DNA from: Chondrus crispus
Lineage: Eukaryota; Rhodophyta; Florideophyceae; Gigartinales; Gigartinaceae
Direction: 5' to 3'
Assembly (NCBI RefSeq): GCF_000350225.1
Contig: NW_005179147.1
Span: 1-64,000 of the forward strand
Length of the DNA stretch: 64,000 nt
In this document: positions 30,690 through 39,636 of the stretch, piece after piece
Layout of the letters: the number at the start of each line of letters is the position of its first letter
Position numbering within the stretch: the stretch's first letter is position 1
Position numbers and translations under genes: made by a program
The notes under the pieces: model-generated
Seen by the model: only the letters and a program-made list of their open reading frames with translations
Database searches by the model: none
Told to the model about the DNA's origin: nothing

Positions 30690-31300
30690 ACCCCTCGCCG
30701 CCGCCGCTCGCTACTACCGTCGCGCTCTGCTGCTACCGCCGCTGCTTGCACTCCCGCCGTGCTCTGCCGCTCTGTGCTACTGCTGCCGCCCGCTACTGCT
30801 GCCGACGACTCCTGCTGCTGCCACCTGCTACTGCCGCCGCCACTCCCAGGTGCCGCCGCCGCTCTCTGCTGCCGGTGCCGCTTGCTGGTGCCGCCGCCGC
30901 TCTCTGCTGCTGCGCGCCGCCACTCTACGCCACCGCCGCTGTTGCTCTGTGCTGCTACTCCTGCTGCGCGCCGCTGCAGCTCGCCTCCGCCGCTCGCTCG
31001 TCGCTTCTGCTGCTCTGAGCTGCTACTCCTGCCGTGCACTGCTGCAGCTCGCCGCTGCCGCTCGCCATCGCCGCTCTCTCGTCGGTACTGGTGCTCTGTG
31101 CTAATACCGCTACCGCGCGCCGCCGCCGCTCGCTGCCGCCGCTCGTCGCTGCCGCTGCTCTCTGCTACTGCTGCTCTCTTCTGTTTCCGCCGCCCGTTGT
31201 GCTGCTGCAACTACTCTCCACTGTTGCCGCCGCTTGCTGCTGCAACCACACGCTACTGTTGCCGCCGCCGCTTGCGGCTGCACACACGCCCGCGCTCTCG
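30690..31300. repeat. Trinucleotide-rich (GCC/GCT) tract in leader of copia A
   Basis: About 600 bases consist almost entirely of interspersed GCC, GCT and CTG triplets. As a result all frames on both strands stay open for long distances (Ala/Pro/Cys/Leu on plus, Ser/Gly/Ala/Gln on minus). It lies between LTR and gag, so it is transcribed leader. I do not call either frame a gene. Confidence 0.8.
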
Positions 31301-31739
31301 GCGTCAGTGCTGTGCCGCGTCGCTCGCTCCACAAACGTTTGGGAGAAGGGAGGATTGTTTGATTTGGTTGTTGTGCGTTTGTCTGAAGGTCAGTTGGAAG
31401 TGGAGGTAGTGGTTTGTTGGTGCTGGAACATGGAAGAGACCCTTGTTTTGCCTGAGAGCGGTTGACTCGGGATCTTTTTCCTGGTGACGCAAGGCTGGCA
31501 ACTCGAACCGTGAGGAGATCCTCTCCGGCAGGGAACCCCACCGGTCCTTCGGGGCAGATAACGGTGTCGGCTTTCGAGCCTGGTGTTTCTGGGCGTGGTG
31601 ATCTTCCGGGGTGTTGTGCGCTGGGTAGACAAGGGTTTCAACTACTGGACTAGCGGTCGCGCAAGAGTCCCGCAAGAGAATAGACACCCCTTAGGACTGT
31701 ATACTGGCTGGTGTGAACGTCTCGTAGGGACCATCGCGC

Positions 31740-31861
31740 CTACTCTCGTAACGCAAGAGTAGGTTGACAGCTGAAGACGTTACCTGACCCGGACAAGCTC
31801 CGGGCGTCAGAGGTCGGACCTCTTCTACCTGCAAGAGCTGCAGGCGCCGAGGGTCGGACCC
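31740..31861 (+). other. Clustered small stem-loops in leader of copia A
   Basis: CTACTCT/AGAGTAG (31740-31762), GAGGTC/GACCTC (31810-31822), CCTGCA/TGCAGG (31828-31844) and the GGGTCGGACCC palindrome (31851-31861) follow one another 110 bases before the gag ATG. Such leader structure could act in packaging or dimerisation; this is inferred. Confidence 0.45.
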
Positions 31862-31969
31862 TTACAAGGTCAACCGATCTACGATCGACGCAGTTGTCAA
31901 GTTTTTTTTGTTGCTATTGTTTTTCATTGGCAACACCACCCGTCACCACTTAACTAAGTGGTATACAAA

Positions 31970-33282
31970 ATGCCTCCCACTACCCCAGTTAGTGACGAGG
32001 CCAGTCTTCCACAAAGCCAACAAGTGGGAGACGATGCACCCGCGCCCCTCGCTTATACACTTATGCGGGGGTTAACAAACGATGCCCTTACAGTTCTAAC
32101 AAGTGCACAAAAGGGATTCATATCATCTATTCGCTTCCTTGAGACTACGCCCGACCTCACCGGTATCCATTTGAAAAGGACTGTAGCTGATATGTTTCCA
32201 CCAGCTTCGCTGTTCCGCCAGGAAATATGTGACCTTCCTGCGGTGCATATAGAGTTGCGAAACTTCTTGACGCGAAAGGAGCAAACTTAGCGCAACACTC
32301 TTCTCATCGTGTGGTCATGACACTACTCCACGGTTTGTATGAAGAGACAGAGGACACACAAGCCGCAATTAAAATGGCTCGTGAAATCATTGCTGCAGAA
32401 CGCCGCCAACGCCCCCATGCTCCCAGCTCTTCCTCCCATGGTGAACAATCACCCGTGCCAAGGACAAGCGGATCCTTCCGTATCCCGACAGAGAAGGTAT
32501 CCCATAACGTCGCTATGCGAATGAAGGAGAAAGAGAAGAAATTCTCAGGGGACTTGGGCGAGTCCTGGATGGAGTATGTAGACGACTATCTTCATATTTC
32601 CAGGGACTACAACCTCAGTCCTCCTCAGCGACTCCAGTTTCTTCACAAATTACTGCGAGGGGATGCTAAAAGGTATTATCTTGACAAAATCGATGGATAT
32701 GCGACCAGCTTTCAGCAAGCTATCCAAATGCTCGAGGAGGAGTACAACTCCCCTGTCCGCCAAACCCGGGTCAAGAACTATCTCAACTCCCTCCGCGTGA
32801 CTGTTTTCGCTGCAGAAGGGAAGGAAATGTCCGCTGGTCTAGCTTTGACTTACAAGTAAATTATCAAATTCTCCCGTCAAGGTCCGCGCTCCCATCAAGG
32901 AGACGCTCACAAGGTTGAATTCCTCCGAAATGCTGTTGTAGGAATGCCATGGTCCAGCGAATCGCTCAGTAGAGTGACAACGCACCAACTCACATTCCAA
33001 CAACTCTACTCAAAGCTTGAAGCAGCGCTACAACTGGATAAAGAGTCCAAGATAGCAATCATTCGCGATCGTGCACAACTGAATCAGCGTTCCGTTTCCC
33101 ATGACAGCTCGGCCGGCATTCTGTATACTGGACAGGGCAAGTATTACAACAATTCCCCCTACCCGCGTGAGCGAGACCACACAAGTACCCGGCAGCCTCA
33201 CTTTGGCGGAAGGGCTTTCAGATCACCCTCTACGACTAAGCAGAAGGTAAAGTTCAACCCGCTGACAGTATCGGGTTGCTTC
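31970..33282 (+). pseudogene. Copia A gag (broken)
   Basis: ATG 31970 starts the frame. It breaks near 32290 (stop and frameshift), resumes at about 32311, meets TAA 32857-32859 in frame, and continues to the B insertion at 33282. The middle part (DYNLSPPQRLQFLHKLLRGD, AKRYYLDKI, EEYNSPVRQ) matches the gag fragment at 6915-7769 and marks the capsid region. No zinc knuckle was found before the B insertion. Confidence 0.78.
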
Positions 33283-33695
33283 TGTCGAAGGATCGGGGAA
33301 CATTCGTGTTGTGCTGTACAGCATGTGCTGTACAGCAAGGTAAGAAATGCTAGAGAGGCCAAAGGTCCGGGCCTGTACAGTGATAGTGTAGAATGCAATT
33401 AGTGGTGTCTCCCCTTGCCTCCAGGAACAGCGCGAGACAGTGCGCGCATTGCGAACTAGGCTACGAGTTTCGCTCTGGAAATAGTTCCATTCCCTTTTGG
33501 GCTAGGACGAACATCAGTAAACATTGGAGCATTATTGCTACATTGGTGATACTCTCCCGCGCGAGTAGTCACAACTCTCGTCCTCAACCGATCCGTGTTC
33601 CAACAGGAACAACCCAGGCTCCTGTGCGCCTGCCGTTAGGACAAGACCGAAGACTTGACCTCGAAGGAACACTCTGTCATAGGAGTTTTCCGACA
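33283..33695 (+). repeat. 5' LTR of copia B
   Basis: It carries a GCTGTACAGC-ATGT-GCTGTACAGC double palindrome near its 5' end (about 33314-33337). Boundaries are fixed by the duplicate at 38705 and the GCTTC duplication. Confidence 0.93.
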
Positions 33696-33778
33696 TTCCG
33701 GAATTAAGGAAGACTTCTTTGTCATCCTTACACTAGAAAGAAGAACAAACCCTTGAAAGAAAGAAAGAGGAACTGACC

Positions 33779-35487
33779 ATGTCCCCTCCTTCCCCACCGG
33801 CCCCGAGCCTCCCTGCCCCGATTCCCCCCGTGACCGATCCCGCTGACAACCCGCAAATTGGTCCATTTGGCGACATACGCCTGAGTAATGCACACCAGGA
33901 GGGTCTCTTCAATCTGTTCTATGGATACTCCACACAGTACCCAGTGCCTAGAGGCGATGCTCTCCTACAACAGATTCGTGAAGACCTTGAACCTCGCGAA
34001 CTCGTGGATCCCATGGTGACAGTCAATTATGAAATCTACAAGAGGATTCGTTTTCTCCTTAACGACCATGGCGTGGATACTCCTTGAACCAGTGCCTCCG
34101 GTAGCCTCATCGTAAACCGTCTCCTTCACACAATCTGGTGCCGCCCACAGGATGTAGAAGAGCGCAACAGAGCCGTCGCACAGTTTAAGGCAATCAAGCG
34201 TGGAGAGTTTGTGCCAAGTTCACCCAGCAACGGCATTCAAAGCCCTGCCACAAACCCCTTCGCGTTGTCCCCCAACCCTGAATTTTCTCAAGCGCAACAG
34301 CCCGGACAGCATGCATCCCCTCGTAATTGGGAGGCCAGAAACGCCAGCAACGCCGCGAAGGGAATGAGTGTCGCTTACTCATCTGATAGGCAGAAGTTTT
34401 GGGGCAAGGTTGACGAAGACTGGCTGACTAAACTTAGTCGCTGCCAGTTCATGTGCAGTCAAAATAAGGTGACCGGTGCGGACAAGATCAGCTACATGCA
34501 CTACCTCCTTGACGGCGCCGCACTCCAATTCTTTATCAACGACGTTGAAGGTAGAATCACCAACTGGGGAGAAATCGTTCGACGTTTCCACGACCGGTAT
34601 GCATCAGCCGCCGAGCAGGACTCCATCTCACATCGATTGAACGAAGTGAGCATATCCCAATTCGAGACTGACAACGCCACCGAAGGCCAAGCATTTCGCG
34701 CCACCGTTGACGAGATCGATCGGCTCACCCCAATGTCCCACCCCGAAGACCGGACCGATAGGGCCAAGATGCTCCACCTGCAGCAAGCTGTACTTGGTCG
34801 CGAGTGGGCCCGCACAGTGCTGTCGAATGTCACTGCCAACGAGCTGAAGTACCACCCCCTGATTGAGCGTCTGGAATATTCTCTCCAGCAAACCACGAAG
34901 CATCAGGCAGCCTCCATCGACAGTCCTGCAGGCAGCAGCAACACGCTTCGCAGTTCACGTTGGAAATCGACTAATTTTGCCGGTCAAGGTCGTTACGGCA
35001 GAGAGCCACGCAGTCGCGCATCAATTGTTCCCCGGCTACCCCATCATTTCCAGTCCATGCGAACTCAGCACCGCACATATCCAAATAAAACGTGGCATGT
35101 GAAGCGAACCGAGAATCCAGACCTCACGTGCCACAACTGTGGTAATACGGGATGCCGTTGGTATAGGTGCACGAAACCGCTTGACATGAAGCTCGTGGCG
35201 CAGAACCGTTTGAAGGCCGCAGCTAGTCGCCCGGGCCTTCGCGAGCAAACATTGCAGATGTTGCTGATTCCCTCGCTCAGGACCTCAATGACGCCATGGA
35301 GACACTTCTCGTCTCAAATGACACCGACGAGGACGACCTCGATGAGGAAAACGCAAATGAAGCGTTGATGACACACCTCGAACACGAAGCCTCCGTCAAT
35401 CACAGTGTCCACTTTGATTTGCCACTGCAATCAGACGAAGAGGGCGCTGATCTAGATGGTGATCTGGATTTACCTGTGCATTTTTAA
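33779..35487 (+). pseudogene. Copia B gag (broken)
   Basis: ATG 33779 starts the frame. It meets TGA at 34085-34087, then continues in the same frame (34211-35368). The central capsid-like region (ISYMHYLLDGAALQFFINDV) is followed by a zinc knuckle CHNCGNTGCRWYRC, which is C-x2-C-x4-C-x4-C with Cys where His is usual. A frameshift near 35250 moves to a third frame encoding an acidic tail (about 35296-35487). It would form the particle core. Confidence 0.78.
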
Positions 35488-35495
35488 AACGGGGC

Positions 35496-36668
35496 TTGAT
35501 TTGCCAACAAGTCCCGGCACTCAGGCACAGAGTACCACCAGATAAGACCGGACACGACCTCCTCGTCCCTCCCAGGTTCGTTGGAGCAATGCGTACCACA
35601 GAACCGACATCGAGTCTTCGCTATCAAGGTCATCTCATCAAAACAGTACTGAAGGTCAGAGCCAACCCGGCATGCCCTACTCGTCAATACAACGATCTAT
35701 CATTCGAAGGTGCATGTACGGACACGGGAGCGCAGAGATCAGTCTGTGGACTCGCGCAGGCAAAGGCATACTGTCGCTCCAGCAAACGTCCATTTCAACT
35801 GAGAAAGTCACCATACTCCTACAAGTTTGGGGATGGTATTCGCAACAGTCTTGGTATGATCAACATCAGAATGCGCGTTAAGGAAGGGTATTATATCGAG
35901 TTCTGGGTTGACGTTGTGGACGCTGATGTACCGTTACTTCTAGGCCTCGACATACTCGACAGGTACAAGCTCATCGTAGACAATGTGGACAACACGTTAG
36001 TGAGTAAGGTTGACAGTTGGACCATCCCCATAGTCAGGACACACGGACATCTCTTCGTTCAGTGGGACGTACACAAGGTGATGTACACAAGAACTGAACT
36101 CGAAAGGCTCCACCTCTATTTCTTCCATCCGTCCCGACAGAAGCTGCTCGACTTGCTGAAACGTGGCACTCCCGACCGTGTCAAAACGGATACTCCGAAG
36201 CTCATACAAGATATCGTCGACAAGTGTGAGGGATGTAAACGCTTTGGAATCCGGCCATACAGGTTCCGTGTATCGCTACCAGATGATGAAATTATTTTTA
36301 ACCACGAGGTGGCCATCGATCTCTTCTGGGTAGGCGGCAACCCCGTCCTCCACATAGTCGACACACACACTGGGTACCAGAACGTCGCACTACCGAAGAG
36401 TCTGACGGCACAGCACGTTTGGGATGTCTTCTTAGAAGCATGGGTTACTGTTTACATTGGTATACCTAACCGAATCCGTGCAGATCAGGGCTCAGTATTC
36501 ACTTCTAAGTTCTGGGACGACATTACGACACTCCATGGGATTGATCTACAGCTCTCTCTGGCACTCAAAGTCATAACTCCCTCGGAATTGGCGAGAGATA
36601 TCATGCCCCGCTGCGCCGCGTTTTTCGGGTCATCCGCTCACAATATCCGAAGTTGGACCCAGAAATAG
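35496..36668 (+). pseudogene. Copia B protease and integrase (frameshifted at end)
   Basis: The protease motif CTDTGAQRSVCG lies near 35712 and the second signature VPLLLGLDILDRYK near 35930. The integrase zinc-binding segment spans LHLYFFHPSRQ to CEGCK (about 36110-36240). Catalytic Asp positions lie in VAIDLFWV and RADQGSVF. A one-base shift near 36555 puts the GERYH motif, which carries the catalytic Glu, in the next frame, so the annotated frame ends in unrelated residues. Confidence 0.82.
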
Positions 36669-38674
36669 CGCTCCGATTGGCCGTGAAAGCGGCAAACGAC
36701 ACGCTCGGCCCTGACGGTTGGGTACCGTCTCGCCTGGTCTACGGTGTTGACCCTGCATTCCCCGTCGTCAATGCACGCCTACCAGCTCAGAGAGAACGCA
36801 TGGCCGCACTGGAAGCAGGTAAACGAGAAATGGCGACGATTACTGCAGAACTTCGCATCCAACAAGCCCTACGGGCTAAGCTTCGGCCTGCCACACGCTA
36901 CAACATCAAGCCGGGAGACGACGTTCTCGTTTATCGGGAGGAGAAGAAAGCGTGGTTGGGACCATGTAAAGTGATAAGGATGATGCAGAAAGAAGTGTAC
37001 GTGGACTGGGAAGGGAAGGAAAAGCATTATAATTTGTCACAAGTCATCCCGATGCCCGCAGAGCAAGGCGATAGGGAAATTAAACGCCTTTTAGACGGCA
37101 TGGAACAGTTCAGGGACCAACACCCCCCCGGTGTTTTCGTGACAGAGATACTGCATCCCGCCGATCGCAGAGGGCGTTCTGGGGAACTCGACGCAGCCAA
37201 GGCCAAGGAGCTAGCCGGGCTAGCAAAAAGAGGAGTGTATGAGATTGTATGCAGAGAGAATGTGCCCACTGGAGCTAATGTACTAGGCGGCCGTTTTGTG
37301 CTAGCTGTCAAAAATGTAGACACTGCGGAAGAAATATGCAAAGCCCGCTTCGTCGTCCAAGGACATACGGACATCGAAAAGAACATCTTGGTACACAACA
37401 GCACCAACATCCGCCAGAGCTCGGTACGTCTTCTCGTGGCCATTACCGCTATCTTCGGGTTCCGACTGTGGTCCCAAGATGTCTGGCAAGCGTACCTACA
37501 GAGCGCAGACAAGCTCATGCGCGACGTTTACGTCAAACCGACTCGCGAGTTTAATCTTTCATCAGATCAGCTGCTAAAATTGCGAAAGCCTCTGTACGGC
37601 CTGTCGGACTCTGGAGATTACTGGCATGCCACATTCTCGAACCACCTCATCTGCGATCTCGGCATGACTCCGACTACTGCCGATCTATCCTTGTTCTCAA
37701 AGGTCGTTGAAGACAAGCTGAAAGGTATGACCGGCGCATACGTAGACGACATTATTGGCACTGGAACGACGCAGTTTGAGGAAGATTCCAAGGAGACTGG
37801 GATTCGTTTCCAGTCCAAGACACGGGAGGTCGGAAGCTTTCAGTTCGCGGGAATTCAAATTGAAGAGATCGAGGACGGATATCTTATGCATCAACAGCGG
37901 TATGCTACGAGGATCACAGAATTAGCAAAACATAGCACGTTCTACGAGTTTCGGTCCAAAAGGCACGAACTGGCCTGGCTCACGCATACACGTCCAGACC
38001 TCTCTGCTGCTGTCAACCTTGCCGCTCAGGTCACTGAGCCGAAGTTCGAATCGAAACATGTCAAGGCCATCAATGAAATCATCAAGCAAGCACACACACA
38101 CTCGAAACGAGGAATCAGGCAGCAACGTCTCGACGATAAAACGCTGTCGGTGCGAGCTTTTACAGATTCATCTTTCGCAAATACCCCGGATCTACGGTCG
38201 CAGCTTGGCTTCATGGTGCTTATATACGATATCACAGGACGATGTAACATTGTTCATTTCTCGTCATACAAGAGCAAGCGAGTCACCCGGTCAGTGATGG
38301 GGGCAGAAGTGTTGGCGTTCGCAGATGGATTCGATTATGCATATCTCCTTCGTCATGATCTGCGACACGTACTTGGGAGAATGCTGCCGCTTGCCATGTT
38401 CACAGATTCAGAGAGCTTGTTCAAGACGATTGTGAAGTCAACTACTACCACGGAGAAGCGCCTCATGATCGACATACAAGCCGCCCGCGAGGCTTACGGG
38501 AGACAAGAAATTAGTGACGTAGGATGGATACGCTCGCAAAACAACCCAGCAGACGGCCTGACCAAAGCCAGTCCATGTGCCGCCTTGGAAAACTTGCTTG
38601 ACACTGGAACGTTAAACGTCCCTGTCCAACAGTGGGTCGTCCGTACCCCGCTGCCTCGCCAAAGGGAGGACTGA
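36653..38674 (+). CDS. Copia B integrase C-terminus, RT and RNase H
   Basis: This 673-codon open frame continues the integrase after the shift. RT motifs are SQDVWQAYLQSADKLMRDVY and the catalytic GAYVDDIIG (about 37733-37757). RNase H shows FTDSSFAN, GFDYAYLLRHDL, TEKRLMIDIQAARE and PADGLTK. The sequence is closer to element A than to classical copia, with DV-QAYLQS in place of DV-AFL-G. It is the reverse-transcribing enzyme; alone it lacks gag, protease and integrase core in frame. Confidence 0.88.
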   Translation: MDPEIALRLAVKAANDTLGPDGWVPSRLVYGVDPAFPVVNARLPAQRERMAALEAGKREMATITAELRIQQALRAKLRPATRYNIKPGDDVLVYREEKKAWLGPCKVIRMMQKEVYVDWEGKEKHYNLSQVIPMPAEQGDREIKRLLDGMEQFRDQHPPGVFVTEILHPADRRGRSGELDAAKAKELAGLAKRGVYEIVCRENVPTGANVLGGRFVLAVKNVDTAEEICKARFVVQGHTDIEKNILVHNSTNIRQSSVRLLVAITAIFGFRLWSQDVWQAYLQSADKLMRDVYVKPTREFNLSSDQLLKLRKPLYGLSDSGDYWHATFSNHLICDLGMTPTTADLSLFSKVVEDKLKGMTGAYVDDIIGTGTTQFEEDSKETGIRFQSKTREVGSFQFAGIQIEEIEDGYLMHQQRYATRITELAKHSTFYEFRSKRHELAWLTHTRPDLSAAVNLAAQVTEPKFESKHVKAINEIIKQAHTHSKRGIRQQRLDDKTLSVRAFTDSSFANTPDLRSQLGFMVLIYDITGRCNIVHFSSYKSKRVTRSVMGAEVLAFADGFDYAYLLRHDLRHVLGRMLPLAMFTDSESLFKTIVKSTTTTEKRLMIDIQAAREAYGRQEISDVGWIRSQNNPADGLTKASPCAALENLLDTGTLNVPVQQWVVRTPLPRQRED

Positions 38675-38704
38675 CCCAGACTTCGGCCTCAGAAAATCCC
38701 CGAG

Positions 38705-39118
38705 TGTCGAAGGATCGGGGAACATTCGTGTTGTGCTGTACAGCATGTGCTGTACAGCAAGGTAAGAAATGCTAGAGAGGCCAAAGGTCCGGGCCTGTAC
38801 AGTGATAGTGTAGAATGCAATTAGTGGTGTCTCCCTTTTGCCTCCAGGAACAGCGCGAGACAGTGCGCGCATTGCGAACTAGGCTACGAGTTTCGCTCTG
38901 GAAATAGTTCCATTCCCTTTTGGGCTAGGACGAACATCAGTAAACATTGGAGCATTATTGCTACATTGGTGATACTCTCCCGCGCGAGTAGTCACAACTC
39001 TCGTCCTCAACCGATCCGTGTTCCAACAGGAACAACCCAGGCTCCTGTGCGCCTGCCGTTAGGACAAGACCGAAAACTTGACCTCGAAGGAACACTCTGT
39101 CATAGGAGTTTTCCGACA
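38705..39118 (+). repeat. 3' LTR of copia B
   Basis: It is a near-exact copy of 33283-33695, with a one-base longer pyrimidine run and G to A in the CGAAAACTT block. Confidence 0.93.
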
Positions 39119-39636
39119 GCTTCAATTGTGGAGATAACCACTTGCTCGGGGACTGCGCTCTCCCGCTCAACACATCTAGAGCAGCAACCCGTAAGATGGA
39201 ATACTACGCAAAGAAGGCAGACACAAAGCCAATTGCCGTCCATCATGTCCTGGCCGACTTATGCCAACAACTTGACATTGGCTCTGTGCCGGAAGATGAC
39301 TTGGAAGAGGGGACAGAAACGACGGACATAACTATATTTGAAAGCATTCTAAGCGGAAATGACACAACGGATGATGTCGACTCCACAGAACATCCCACGG
39401 ACTCAGGCAGTGATGCTATTAACCACGTCTACCTCATAAGCAACTCATGGAACGTGACTGTAGGCGACCCCTTTCACGGGATATGCATAGATTCAGCCGC
39501 TCAAAAATCCGTCGTTGGTGTTGAGCAAGCCAAAGCATACTGCAGCTTGTTCAATGTCCCCTACAGTCCTTCAACATCAAGTGCCAAGAACGTTTTCAGC
39601 TTTGGACGCACAAACATCTCGGGCTTGGTTTGTTGA
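39119..39636 (+). pseudogene. Copia A gag end and protease (frameshifted)
   Basis: This is the continuation of A after element B. An acidic segment precedes the protease motif CIDSAAQKSVVG (about 39485). Here the usual Gly of D-S/T-G is Ala. The frame ends TGTTGA near 39636, and the second half of the protease (VPFLLGLDNMEKYK) is in the next frame. Confidence 0.75.

Larger units (their letters stand above)
33283..39118 (+). mobile_element. Copia-type LTR retrotransposon B, nested in A
   Basis: LTRs of 413 bp (33283-33695) and 414 bp (38705-39118) start TGTCGAAGGATC and end TTTTCCGACA. The 5-bp duplication GCTTC flanks it (33278-33282 and 39119-39123). The LTRs differ by one substitution and a short run difference, above 99% identity, so the insertion is recent. 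Gag, protease, integrase, RT and RNase H are all recognisable but spread over several frames. Confidence 0.95.

Noticed and set aside
30581..31210. Minus-strand 209-codon frame rich in Ser/Gly/Ala/Gln
   Set aside because: It is the shadow of the GCC/GCT triplet tract; no domain, no conserved start.
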